Shown here: piece after piece, positions 8,801 through 15,955 of the stretch | How positions within the stretch are numbered: the first letter of the stretch is position 1 | Layout of the letters: every line of letters starts with the position of its first letter | From: Clostridia bacterium | GTDB taxonomy: Bacteria; Bacillota; Clostridia; Lachnospirales; Lachnospiraceae | Assembly (NCBI GenBank): GCA_910574255.1 | Contig: CAJTAK010000009.1 | Location: 1 to 64,000, forward strand | Direction of reading: 5' to 3' | DNA length: 64,000 bases | Made by a program: the position numbers and the translations under genes | Notes under the pieces: model-generated | Database searches by the model: none | Seen by the model: only the letters and a program-made list of their open reading frames with translations | Told to the model about the DNA's origin: nothing

Positions 8801-10306
8801 CCAAATAGCATCATTATTATCAATACCAAGTGATTTCCACATGGAAGAATAATTAGAAAGATAATCAGTAGCATTTATAACAGAAATACCTAAATCCTTT
8901 GTTACATTATTCATGTATTCTGTGTACTTACCCATCTTCTGAATATCACTAAAATATTCTGGAAGGATAACCTTCAGGATGTGAGTACTTTCTGTCAAAG
9001 AAGAACCTAATTCCAAACTTTCTTTTACAAAATTGACAATGGAATATGCACTAAACTTTTGTCCTAATATAGAAGCAAATTGCTGCGCTAAATTATTGCA
9101 ATAATTAAAAGCAGCCCCCAATGCCCTAAATGTCACTGAAAACTGCCCTATCTTACTAACTGCCTTACTGATTGTATCAGGTAATTCCTTAAAGAAATTA
9201 AACATTTTCTTTATAACTTCTACTGCACCTTTTACAACCTTAATAATGATATTAATTGCACCTTTTATAGCTGTTACCATCAGGTTTGTAATTGTTCCAA
9301 GTAAATTTATAACTGCTCCTGTTACTGCTCCTGCCACTGGTCCACCAATCGCAGTAGCAATCATCCTTCCAAGAGAACTAACTATCTGTGTTGCTTTAGA
9401 TATAATTCCACTTCCACCAGCATTTGATAAGGAATTAATGATACTATTTGACATTCCGATCAATTCCCTAGAACTTGCTATTCTTTCTCTTGTTGTTCTT
9501 ATGGTTGCAGATAGTAAATCTCTTTCTGCCTGTATCTGTCTTTGTGTATTTCTAATGTTATTCTGTGATGCAGTATCATTAGCTGTTCTTGCTTCTCTAT
9601 ATGCAGCACTTAAAGCCCTTTGTTGCTTTCTAACATTTTCAAGCATGGACTGATACACTTTTAATTTACCTGTATTAGTAAAGGTCTTATCTAATTGTCC
9701 TTTTAGATCGGTACTTTCCTTCTTAAGATTTTTAACTTCATTCAGGTATGAAGCCATGTTCTTTCCTGCCAACTTCATAGACGAAATCTTATTTAAATCA
9801 TTGGAAACCTCTTTTATATGTCTTTCAACAAGAGTAATTCCACCTACATCCTTTACTAATGTTTTTACAAGAGATCCCTTCTGTTGTATGTTATTGATGC
9901 CATTTACAGTTTTTTCAACTTCCCTATAAAATGCGTTCATTCCTTGACAAGCATTCCTTGTAGAATTATTTACATTATTTACCTTTTGTGATAAATCATT
10001 AAATGCTTTGGATGAATTCTGTGCATTATTTTTCATATTTTCTGTGTTTGATTGAACATCAATTTTTATCTTTTTACCTTTGATACTCTTCAAAGCACTA
10101 TCAATACTGTTTTTATTTATTTCAACATCAACCTTTAATTTTAATCCTTGTTTGGATAAATTTTTAAGTTGTGATTTTATGCTTGTTTTAGAAAGTTCAA
10201 CATTAAGGTTTAATTTACCTATTGTTTTCCCAAGCTGTGTTACTTGTTTTTTCAATCCACTAGAATTTAATTTCGCATCTAAATATATAGTTCCAACATT
10301 AGGCAT
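5807..10306 (-). CDS. Tail tape measure protein
   Basis: At 1499 residues this is the largest gene of the phage and lies straight after the tail chaperones, as in siphoviruses. Residues 1-290 are helical and Lys/Asn/Ser-rich with coiled-coil character. A glycine/alanine-rich hydrophobic stretch follows at about 295-380 (GGPVAGAVTGAVINLLGTI), typical of the segment that enters the host membrane. Long helical repeats follow, then a C-terminal domain. From the usual 1.5 angstrom per residue rule the tail would be a little over 200 nm long. No lytic transglycosylase or peptidase motif is evident. Confidence 0.93.
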   Translation of the reverse strand: MPNVGTIYLDAKLNSSGLKKQVTQLGKTIGKLNLNVELSKTSIKSQLKNLSKQGLKLKVDVEINKNSIDSALKSIKGKKIKIDVQSNTENMKNNAQNSSKAFNDLSQKVNNVNNSTRNACQGMNAFYREVEKTVNGINNIQQKGSLVKTLVKDVGGITLVERHIKEVSNDLNKISSMKLAGKNMASYLNEVKNLKKESTDLKGQLDKTFTNTGKLKVYQSMLENVRKQQRALSAAYREARTANDTASQNNIRNTQRQIQAERDLLSATIRTTRERIASSRELIGMSNSIINSLSNAGGSGIISKATQIVSSLGRMIATAIGGPVAGAVTGAVINLLGTITNLMVTAIKGAINIIIKVVKGAVEVIKKMFNFFKELPDTISKAVSKIGQFSVTFRALGAAFNYCNNLAQQFASILGQKFSAYSIVNFVKESLELGSSLTESTHILKVILPEYFSDIQKMGKYTEYMNNVTKDLGISVINATDYLSNYSSMWKSLGIDNNDAIWDMSTKMLHLTSDLSAFKNMDYADVYKSLKSVVFGGQTRTGLNMGVDIYVQSMSKYLENLNITLDESSSELDRYVASLNKNWSALDANAKAAVRLHKVLNDLDYMWGDYSKTAYTYANQVRLIKEQFSNLKATIGENLIMTFNWVLTIINKILGALNQLALAMNSFLKTLGFGWILESKGSISDAISDETDSLNDASESIGEAGSSAAEKIRRSLLPFDKLLNNLTDNDSNSGNSGNSNSDGGFNLIKDEGLSEYVEETETLINKAISRLAQSLKKVSSFFSLLWNDFNTYFAKPFGEFLQGENGIPRLINNIADLIDMIEFEKLNTSFRKWFKSLEPVAEFFVNVGLDIQEYFINPLVAFWTNNILTGIIDTLTKFNNAVNWEGVRGGINSILTTLRPVLESIMSLGLWIFSNVLEPIGEWFMNSAFPAISSALSSFFMAISRIWNALSPSLIEFYKEVLVPFGNAIGDKIISKLQDITNYFNGIDTEWIDELKQKLAPLGDDLQVFFDRLSEFDLGGAFDALVQLIKDADAQFGISKALTDMLGKVFDASFGDDGLISKHILPALKELLNQIINSDFVQNDIPSALAKIVEAIAPTIIQVGTLIGKGLITGIKNAFTELKNDTLNYLFGNGGADAFNENKNSLSTFALSTSTLIPKDVIALAETGGKWIGDKITEGFNLAFNNKTTVLYKAGEDAGKTYADGVSNGIAGMNFDLTGRFDNESNKQIASSAGNNVGNQYSNGILGGLDFSPILTASATNINNYMSTQNETLRSTANQAGKSISDAHKDSLLNGINTINDGTVSTTFSNAINMNMSTQNEKIKSTVNNAAKSITTEVDTTLVSAINSSQTTFESAGTRIGSSIFDGIKNKLLNPSLWKYTLNGIGSTISNNSSFMEWTQSRSRSVSSSIARNIPSFANGGYVYPQSGGQIVRVSENGKGEHIVGDDKLRQTIRDEMKNNVNANNSQVPFVIQIGEHEFATFIIDLIKNEVRRTGVSFA

Positions 10307-10334
10307 ATAAAACCCTCCTTTCTTTAAATTTTTA

Positions 10335-10376
10335 CAAAAAAAATGGAGATGAAATGTTATTCTTCTTCATCTCCAT
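10335..10376 (-). terminator. Terminator between tail chaperone and tape measure
   Basis: ATGGAGATGAA and TTCATCTCCAT arms followed by eight T on the minus strand; the hairpin overlaps the last codons of the upstream gene. Confidence 0.75.
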
Positions 10377-10695
10377 ACAAATCTTTCAAAGTTAATCTTC
10401 TAGTATGTTGCACACATTCAGGATGTTTCTGTCTCCACTCTAACCATATTTCTTGTTCAGCACTGCTTAATTCTGAATATTCAGTAGAAGGAGTGCTTCT
10501 TATTCTTACAATTTTTCCTAAAGCACTATCTTCTATTTCAAGTAATCCATATAATAAATCTAAATATTCAGGATAACTCAATTCATCATTATTTGTTTCA
10601 TGTAATCTTATATGATGAAATCTTGAGAAATCAGAAACAATTCTATTTTTATCTTCATCATCATCAAAATATGTAATAGGATTATTCGTTGTCAA
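10357..10695 (-). CDS. Tail assembly chaperone, T part (probably expressed by frameshift)
   Basis: This 112-residue acidic protein overlaps the end of the preceding gene by 14 bases in the +1 frame. Its only possible start is TTG at 10695, with no well-placed ribosome site. Directly before a tape measure gene, a two-frame pair of this kind is the hallmark of the gpG/gpGT chaperones of siphoviruses, where the second frame is made as a frameshift fusion. The fusion would read ...EEFFVALTTNN... across the junction. The protein keeps the tape measure soluble until the tail tube polymerises around it. The function rests on position and layout. Confidence 0.7.
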   Translation of the reverse strand: MTTNNPITYFDDDEDKNRIVSDFSRFHHIRLHETNNDELSYPEYLDLLYGLLEIEDSALGKIVRIRSTPSTEYSELSSAEQEIWLEWRQKHPECVQHTRRLTLKDLYGDEEE

Positions 10696-11044
10696 AGCTA
10701 CGAAAAAATTCTTCCATATCCTCTGGTTCTACACCCTGAACGATACCCATAATAGTTTTAAATAAATCTACAAAATCAATATATTCAAAATCATCATTCA
10801 CAATTTCATCAAATGCTTTTTGACCAATAATTTCAATTAAAAGTTCTTCAATTTTTTCCATTTCATCATCTGCATTTTCCAAATTCTTGATTACTTTTGT
10901 AAGTTTCTTAATAGCCTTATATCCACAATTAATAGGATATTCTTTTCCATTATAATCTAAATATCTTTTAGTAATATTTTCATTTTTCTTATTGTATTGA
11001 TAAACCTTTTTATCATATTTTGGGTTGTAAGTTTTCTTTGTCAT
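10682..11044 (-). CDS. Tail assembly chaperone, G part
   Basis: Start set at ATG 11044, preceded by AAAGGAG, giving 120 residues. The first 45 residues are basic and the last 75 acidic and helical (EEMEEFFRSFDNE at the end). It follows the tail tube gene and overlaps the next frame, matching gpG of the gpG/gpGT system. The last codons contain TTT TTT C, a plausible slip site. Confidence 0.72.
   Translation of the reverse strand: MTKKTYNPKYDKKVYQYNKKNENITKRYLDYNGKEYPINCGYKAIKKLTKVIKNLENADDEMEKIEELLIEIIGQKAFDEIVNDDFEYIDFVDLFKTIMGIVQGVEPEDMEEFFRSFDNE
10702..10708 (-). other. Candidate +1 frameshift site TTTTTTC
   Basis: In the G frame the codons are TTT TTT CGT; slipping forward one base lets Phe-tRNA re-pair on TTC and enters the T frame. 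The T frame stays open through this point. Lack of a ribosome site at the TTG start supports expression by shifting. Confidence 0.45.
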
Positions 11045-11070
11045 ATTTTTATTTACTCCTTTCAATTTCT

Positions 11071-11104
11071 ATAAATAAGAAGGAGCCTTTATTAAGCCCC
11101 TTCT
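11071..11104 (-). terminator. Terminator after the tail tube gene
   Basis: AGAAGGAGCC and GCCCCTTCT arms with one mismatch, followed by a TTATTTAT run. It overlaps the stop codon at 11092. Confidence 0.55.
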
Positions 11105-11553
11105 ACTTCTGTTTTTGTGGTATCTGTAACTGTATAAGCACCACTGAATGTCAATTTAGCTTTCAAATCTGGAACTTTATTTCCTTCAAATGTCTTATCA
11201 CTAATTTCAACTGTTGCACTTCCATCAAATTTGAATCCATAAGGATCTATAAATATAACTCTTGTCATTGCATCAGAACCAGTTTTAATTGTAGCAACTT
11301 CAACAAGATATCTTCCTGCTGAATCATTTTTAACAACTTTATATTGAACATCCAATGCATCTTCTTTAGAAATAACAATGGATGTCTTTTTACCATTATT
11401 AGGCATAGCATACCATTCATCTTTTTCATAAGAAGTGGAATGAGAAACACTTGTAAAATCAGAAATCACTTCCATTTGTTCATCAGTAGAATTGACACCA
11501 TTAGTACCAATTTTTAATGTACATTCCCAAGGCATATATACTTCTGTTGCCAT
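11092..11553 (-). CDS. Major tail tube protein
   Basis: This 153-residue protein sits between the tail terminator and the tail chaperones, the fixed position of the tail tube subunit. It is beta-rich with the strand pattern CTLKIGTNG ... KTSIVISKED ... ATVEISDKTF, and has Thr/Ser/Ala-rich ends as expected for a tube of stacked rings. Separate terminators before and after it suggest an independent transcript, which fits a protein needed in high copy number. A strong AAAGGAG ribosome site precedes the ATG. Confidence 0.82.
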   Translation of the reverse strand: MATEVYMPWECTLKIGTNGVNSTDEQMEVISDFTSVSHSTSYEKDEWYAMPNNGKKTSIVISKEDALDVQYKVVKNDSAGRYLVEVATIKTGSDAMTRVIFIDPYGFKFDGSATVEISDKTFEGNKVPDLKAKLTFSGAYTVTDTTKTEVEGA

Positions 11554-11576
11554 AGCATTTATCTCCTTTCACATAT

Positions 11577-11603
11577 TAAAAAAAGAGTAGCAATTACTAC
11601 TCT
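11577..11603 (-). terminator. Terminator before the tail tube gene
   Basis: AGAGTAG and CTACTCT arms followed by seven T on the minus strand; overlaps the end of the upstream gene. Confidence 0.75.
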
Positions 11604-12025
11604 GTATAAATCAATCTAAACCTTATTCCCTGTTGAAATACTCCTGTATCTGTAACAGGGTCCTTTTTATAGTCCAATGGTTCTCCATCTATTAAATCAA
11701 GATAAAAAATCTTAAATTCCTTGAATTCATATCCTTTATTTTCAATTATTACATCATTGAATTTTTCAAGTGCTTTATATACCTTTTGTGCAGCAATTTC
11801 TGTTTCATTATAATTTTTATTCCAATGTATAAGAATTTGTATCTGTTTACCTTTAATAGATATAGCTTTTCCATTGACATTTACTTCATTATCTCCATAG
11901 TCTTCTTTATAGAATCCTAATGATTGTTCTTTCTTTTGATCTAAAATCCCACAATAATAATTGATTGTTTCATCTTCAAAAATATTGAGAGATTTTATTA
12001 AGTCTTTTACATCACTAACTAACAT
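11597..12025 (-). CDS. Tail terminator / minor capsid-type protein
   Basis: This 142-residue protein resembles the phage minor capsid 3 or tail-terminator group: an N-terminal helix pair (VSDVKDLIKSLNIF), a central strand (IQILIHWNKNYNETEIAAQKVYKALEKF) and a C-terminal segment GVFQQGIRFRLIYTE. Proteins of this type cap the tail and join it to the head. It is the fourth of the four connector genes and is followed by a terminator. Confidence 0.72.
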   Translation of the reverse strand: MLVSDVKDLIKSLNIFEDETINYYCGILDQKKEQSLGFYKEDYGDNEVNVNGKAISIKGKQIQILIHWNKNYNETEIAAQKVYKALEKFNDVIIENKGYEFKEFKIFYLDLIDGEPLDYKKDPVTDTGVFQQGIRFRLIYTE

Positions 12026-12038
12026 AATATCTCTCCTT

Positions 12039-12440
12039 TTAATAAAACCAATCTGTATTTTTCTTTAAGCAACTAACATAAAGACCAACTAATATATCAG
12101 GATTATTTATATAATTTGCAAGCCATTCTGATTGTGCATTTGTATTCCAATCATTATGAACTTTGTTATTGTGATATGTATTTTGCCCATATACATCATG
12201 CCAATGTCTACCATTCAATTCAGGATGCAGATAATATATAATATTTGCTTTTGTATCTTCATATTCTAATCTTACTGTATCAGAACCAATATTTTTAACA
12301 ACTGCACTTTCCTGCAGTTCTCCTGTCTGATATGGAATAACTTCATCATCTTCAATTTGTTCTTTCAACTCATTCATAGAAATATTCAAGCAGAATTGCA
12401 TATCATTGAATATCCTATTATCTAGTTCAATTCTTGCCAT
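12039..12440 (-). CDS. Head-tail joining protein, minor capsid 2 type
   Basis: The 133 residues match the HK97 gp10-like or minor capsid 2 pattern: an IPYQTGELQESA motif near residue 35 followed by strands and an aromatic C-terminal half (GRHWHDVYGQNTYHNN). Family members sit at the head-tail interface. It is tightly spaced with its neighbours (13 bases downstream, 4 bases upstream). Confidence 0.72.
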   Translation of the reverse strand: MARIELDNRIFNDMQFCLNISMNELKEQIEDDEVIPYQTGELQESAVVKNIGSDTVRLEYEDTKANIIYYLHPELNGRHWHDVYGQNTYHNNKVHNDWNTNAQSEWLANYINNPDILVGLYVSCLKKNTDWFY

Positions 12441-12444
12441 ATCA

Positions 12445-12813
12445 TCACTCCAATTCTAACTTCGTACAAATTACATTTCCATTATTGTCTCTTAATTTCG
12501 TACAGTTTGAAATGCTTCTGGTACTTCCCAATATTTCAACCTCGCCTGAATAAATTGTTTCATATTCAGGAAATATATCATAGTTAAATTCACATGTTCC
12601 AACTATTTTAGATACAACTCCTGTTGCTGAAAATACTCTTTTTGCACTTTCCTGATAATTACATAACCCTTCAAATTCTCCAACTACTATACTTTCTCCA
12701 TATTCGCCTATTTCATCTTTAAAAAATCTACCTTTAATAGGTATCTTATAAAACTGATCTGGTGCAGATGGAACATTTTTAGGTAAATTAAAAGAGGGAA
12801 TAGAATATAACAT
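12445..12813 (-). CDS. Head-tail connector, minor capsid 1 type
   Basis: This 122-residue beta-rich protein (FKDEIGEYGESIVVGEFEGLCNYQESAKRV in part) is in the second connector position after the capsid gene. A segment with Tyr-Gln-Glu-Ser is typical of the minor capsid 1 family in Firmicutes phages. Its ATG overlaps the previous stop (TAATG), indicating coupled translation. Confidence 0.68.
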   Translation of the reverse strand: MLYSIPSFNLPKNVPSAPDQFYKIPIKGRFFKDEIGEYGESIVVGEFEGLCNYQESAKRVFSATGVVSKIVGTCEFNYDIFPEYETIYSGEVEILGSTRSISNCTKLRDNNGNVICTKLELE

Positions 12814-13193
12814 TAGTATCTACCCCCTCTATAAGTTAGTCCTGTAAGTTCCAATTTCTTATAAGTATTTTTAAGTATTGGTACTCCACTTATAATTATA
12901 TAATTACAATTATTCATATCAAATCCTGTTCCATTTACTTTAAACTCATTAAAGATGCTAGTTAAGAAATCTTTATTATTATAATGGAATTCAGTCAATT
13001 CACATATTACAGTATTAATTTTTTCTTTCTGAAAATCAGTTAAGTTATCATAACCAAATTTTCTTATCCTGCCAAAAGTGAGAATATCTATGTCATTAGC
13101 AGCTTCATCTAGCAGGATTTGAATTGTATCTTCATCTAATTCTGTTAGATGATTATAGTGTGTTATGTAATATTCACTGTCTACATAGCCCAT
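12813..13193 (-). CDS. Head-tail connector (gp6-like adaptor)
   Basis: I use ATG 13193, preceded by GGGGGA, for 126 residues. The helical N-terminal half (ITHYNHLTELDEDTIQILLDEAANDIDILTFGRI) resembles gp6/YqbG-type adaptors that dock under the portal. It is the first gene after the major capsid. The C-terminal end is Asn and Gly rich. Confidence 0.7.
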   Translation of the reverse strand: MGYVDSEYYITHYNHLTELDEDTIQILLDEAANDIDILTFGRIRKFGYDNLTDFQKEKINTVICELTEFHYNNKDFLTSIFNEFKVNGTGFDMNNCNYIIISGVPILKNTYKKLELTGLTYRGGRY

Positions 13194-13219
13194 AGAATTA
13201 TCCCCCAATCATTTAATAA

Positions 13220-14086
13220 TTAAGCATTTGGAATAACAAATTGTGCTCCTACTGCTTTCTTATTTAGAATAAATGCATCGCAGAAGAATTCCTCAAAGTA
13301 TAAAGCCTTACCCTGACTATGTACAGAAGGTGCTTCAAGACCAGAAAACTCATAATTGCATACAGGAAGAATAAGAGAAGGATGTACCAAGAACATAGAA
13401 ATTTTCTGTCCATCTTCTGTTTCCATAGCAGATGTAGGAATATCTCTAACTTCAACTTCATCAATTCTGCTTACAGTTCTTCCAAGAATTTTTGTTCCAG
13501 ATACTCTATAAATATCCTTGCAGTTATCAATTAATGTCTTAGTTTTAGTATCTGCATAAAGAATTCTTCCATATTTAGGAACAAAAGCATCATCTTCTGT
13601 GTCCATTAATTCATCAAAAACAGTAAGTACATTATCAACTGTTAAATTCTCTTGTTTTACATTTGCATCTTCAAGAACTGTCTTACTATCATTGTAAACA
13701 GCAGTAAGCAACATTTTATCAAGATAAGGAAATTTATAAGTCACATTAAATTCCTCTGTAGCATTTTTAATAGTTGCTACTGTGTTGCTCTGAATAACAT
13801 CCATAGGGTGAACTAATGTATCCCAAACCTTATGATTTCTTAATTCCTTGTACTCCCAGTCATTAGAATGTTTTCTTGTAAATGTTCCAACAGTATCTCT
13901 GTCACCATCTCTTAATCCTTCTGTTACAGTTACACTAGGAATATAAATTCCATTTGCTTTCATTGTGTCTAACTCATATCTCTTAGTGTTAGGATTAGCC
14001 CACAATTCACCAAACTGTAAAACATAAGGATAAGACTGTGCTAATTCCCTGCCATACTCTTTAGCATAGTTAATTGCATTAGCCAT
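13220..14086 (-). CDS. Major capsid protein
   Basis: The 288-residue product follows the scaffold gene and precedes the connectors, the canonical capsid position. It begins NAINYAKEYGRELAQSYPY, has the extended charged loop ELWANPNTKRYELDTMKANG, a helical spine and a C-terminal strand region, as in HK97-fold capsid proteins of Firmicutes phages. No protease gene or cleavable delta domain is seen; assembly likely relies on the separate scaffold. It has a strong AAAGGAG site. Confidence 0.9.
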   Translation of the reverse strand: MANAINYAKEYGRELAQSYPYVLQFGELWANPNTKRYELDTMKANGIYIPSVTVTEGLRDGDRDTVGTFTRKHSNDWEYKELRNHKVWDTLVHPMDVIQSNTVATIKNATEEFNVTYKFPYLDKMLLTAVYNDSKTVLEDANVKQENLTVDNVLTVFDELMDTEDDAFVPKYGRILYADTKTKTLIDNCKDIYRVSGTKILGRTVSRIDEVEVRDIPTSAMETEDGQKISMFLVHPSLILPVCNYEFSGLEAPSVHSQGKALYFEEFFCDAFILNKKAVGAQFVIPNA

Positions 14087-14110
14087 TGTTTATTATCTCC
14101 TTTCAAACTA

Positions 14111-14683
14111 TTATTTTCTTAATGGAGTAAAGCCAAAATTAAATAAATTCTTATTTTCTTTTACTCCATTATTTTCACCTGAAAACATTCCAAAATTTTC
14201 AGGTTCTTTTTGTTTTATAAACTCTGGTAATTCTTGCAATACATTTTCAATTGAAGCCTTTACTTTATCTGCATCAGCTTCACCATTTTCATCAAAAATA
14301 TTTGTCATATCTGCCAACTTCAAAACATAATCTTTTCTTTCAGGTTTAATATCAAAACCATTTAAAACAGAATTGATTACTTCATTCTTTTTGATATTCT
14401 TAATTTCATTTTTCAGATTTTCATTTTCTTTTGCTAATGTCTGCAAGTCATTGCCTTGTTTACTTTTGTGTTCAGTAATGAGTGTTTTAATTTCATCTTC
14501 ACTCAATCCATATTTCTTCTCTAACTGCTTGCTTGCATTGTTAGTAAAGAAATCCTCTGCTCTTTTGCTTAAACTCTCAAAGAAAGCATCAGCATTAAAA
14601 GCATCTTTTACCTGTCCTGCAGGCTTCTCCTGTGTTGCAGTTGTTGTTTCCTGTACATCAGGTGTTAATGTTTCGTTTTCCAT
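14111..14683 (-). CDS. Capsid scaffold protein (GP20 type)
   Basis: The 190 residues are mostly charged helix. Residues 50-115 form a likely coiled coil (FTNNASKQLEKKYG ... LAKENENLKNEIKNIKKNE), and the C-terminal 25 residues are basic and aromatic (NLFNFGFTPLRK), the part that usually contacts capsid subunits. It is the first gene of the structural cluster. Portal and terminase genes that normally precede it are absent; a tRNA cluster is there instead. Confidence 0.82.
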   Translation of the reverse strand: MENETLTPDVQETTTATQEKPAGQVKDAFNADAFFESLSKRAEDFFTNNASKQLEKKYGLSEDEIKTLITEHKSKQGNDLQTLAKENENLKNEIKNIKKNEVINSVLNGFDIKPERKDYVLKLADMTNIFDENGEADADKVKASIENVLQELPEFIKQKEPENFGMFSGENNGVKENKNLFNFGFTPLRK

Positions 14684-14752
14684 AGGTTATCTCCTCTCAT
14701 TTAAAGCATGGCTGCTATTACTCTTTCTTTTAAGTCTTTTAAGGTGGACTAA

Positions 14753-14826
14753 TTGGAGAAGTGGGATTTGAACCCACACATTCCTGCTTCCAATGCAGGT
14801 TGGCTTCCAGTTACCTCTATTCCCCA
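14753..14826 (-). tRNA. tRNA-Pro (UGG)
   Basis: A 74-nt gene on the minus strand. The acceptor arms TGGGGAA and TTCTCCA pair with one G-U, the anticodon arm CCTGC-ATTGGAA-GCAGG gives anticodon UGG, and the T arm is GTGGG-TTCAAAT-CCCAC. The D arm is poor (only two or three pairs). CCA is not encoded. It reads CCA codons, common in AT-rich phage genes. Confidence 0.8.
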
Positions 14827-14863
14827 AAAATAAAAATGTGTGATATTGTAAATACTGTATTTA

Positions 14864-14941
14864 CTGTGCTCTACCAACTGAGCTACATCTTCCAATTAGA
14901 AGAAGGAGAGACTTGAACTCTCGACAACAGGATTAAAAATC
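14864..14941 (-). tRNA. tRNA-Lys (UUU) with 3' half ahead of 5' half (permuted or broken)
   Basis: Reading the minus strand, 14941-14898 gives tRNA positions 30-73: GA, loop TTTTTAA, stem TCCTG, variable TTGTC, T arm GAGAG-TTCAAGT-CTCTC, acceptor CTTCTTC and T73. After only AATTG, 14892-14864 gives positions 1-29: GAAGATG, TA, D arm GCTC-AGTTGGTA-GAGC, A and CAG. Joined, the parts make exactly 73 nt with a perfect CAGGA/TCCTG anticodon stem and 6 of 7 acceptor pairs. Whether it is a functional permuted gene or the relic of two tandem tRNAs cannot be told from sequence alone. Bacteria are not known to have the archaeal-type splicing such a gene would need. Confidence 0.5.
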
Positions 14942-15002
14942 GCAAAATAACTAGAAGGAAGTCTTTACTTAGCACACGAATTTGCAAGCATCAGCTTACA
15001 AA

Positions 15003-15075
15003 TACTCCATTAGGGACTTGAACCCTAAACCTTCTGGTTAAAGGCCAGATACTCTACCAATTGAGTTAATGGAGT
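15003..15075 (-). tRNA. tRNA-Lys (UUU)
   Basis: A 73-nt gene on the minus strand with perfect acceptor pairing ACTCCAT/ATGGAGT, D arm ACTC...GAGT, anticodon arm TCTGG-CCTTTAA-CCAGA and T arm TAGGG-TTCAAGT-CCCTA. The anticodon is UUU. Position 33 is C instead of the near-universal U, which is unusual. CCA is not encoded. Confidence 0.88.
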
Positions 15076-15103
15076 AAAAAAAATAGTGCAGCCAAAGCCA
15101 CAC
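15076..15103 (-). terminator. Terminator after the RuvC-like gene
   Basis: GTGTGGC and GCTGCAC arms (two wobble pairs) around TTTG, followed by TATTTTTTTT. The T run abuts the first base of tRNA-Lys, so the tRNAs need read-through or very close initiation. Confidence 0.55.
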
Positions 15104-15139
15104 CATCAACTAACATACATATAAAAAATTCATAGATTG

Positions 15140-15625
15140 TTAAACACACTTATTAGCATAATAATATGCTATTCCAATTGCATCAGATTCATCATCCTTT
15201 TCTATTGCTAAATTGCATTTTTGAGAAAAATAATCCTTTACTGCTAATTTAGCCCCTGCTCTCTTACCATTTGCTTTTATAAATGATTTCCAAGAGGTAG
15301 GATAAACTATATCAGTCTTAATCTTGTTTGATAAACAATAACCTTCTATTCTACCTTTTAATGTTGCTAACCATTTTAGTGTAGCCATATTTTTTCCTGC
15401 ATACACTTCTTCAATTACAACAACATCAGGATGATACGTAGAAATTAAATTAATTACAATATTAACCCCCCTATCAACCCATTCATATTCATACTGCTTT
15501 TTTTCTGTATCTTTATGTACTTCCAAACAACCACTAATCTTATAAATATTATCTTCAAAAATACAAAATCCAACATTTGATGTTGATTGATCTAATGCTA
15601 ATATCTTTATTTTCTTTCTTTTCAT
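15140..15625 (-). CDS. RuvC-like Holliday junction resolvase
   Basis: This 161-residue protein has the RuvC/RNase H fold signatures in order: ILALDQSTSNVGF (first catalytic Asp, about residue 11), VVVIEEVYAGKN (Glu, about residue 71) and EKDDESDAIGIAYY (paired Asp near the C-terminus). Phage-encoded RuvC proteins cut branched DNA before packaging. It is read from a divergent region shared with the RNA polymerase gene and ends in its own terminator. Confidence 0.88.
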   Translation of the reverse strand: MKRKKIKILALDQSTSNVGFCIFEDNIYKISGCLEVHKDTEKKQYEYEWVDRGVNIVINLISTYHPDVVVIEEVYAGKNMATLKWLATLKGRIEGYCLSNKIKTDIVYPTSWKSFIKANGKRAGAKLAVKDYFSQKCNLAIEKDDESDAIGIAYYYANKCV

Positions 15626-15955
15626 TTTTCCACCTCAATTTCACTCTATTTTCAAAATTTAAAAAATTTAGTTTTATCCATAAGAAAAAAGTGATAAACA
15701 CTTACTTCCATCCAGAACAAGTCCTTCATTCAGTGCTTACCACCTTGTATATGAATAAAGAAAAAGAAAAGGAAAAATAAAATGAAAAACAGGAGTTTTA
15801 CTCTCCCCTTATGTATACATTTAAGCTAATTCAAAAATCAACACTTATAAAATATTGTGTTTAAAATATATAAAATATTTTTATCATTTATACTTATTTC
15901 ATGTTATAAAAATTAAACTATTTTATACAATAAATGTGAAAGGAGAAAAATAAAA
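15626..15955. promoter_or_regulatory. Divergent control region between ruvC-like and RNA polymerase genes
   Basis: 330 very AT-rich bases with both genes pointing outwards. No consensus promoter is unambiguous; a TACAAT box lies at about 15926-15933 near the polymerase start and an AAAGGAG ribosome site precedes that ATG. No gene is visible here. Confidence 0.5.

Noticed and set aside
13220..14086. Reading the capsid gene as portal because no portal is present
   Set aside because: Length, beta-rich content and its position between scaffold and connectors fit a capsid subunit, not a portal.
15577..15780. Plus-strand frame of 67 codons upstream of the RNA polymerase gene
   Set aside because: It overlaps the ruvC-like start on the other strand, has no ribosome site and is very low in complexity.
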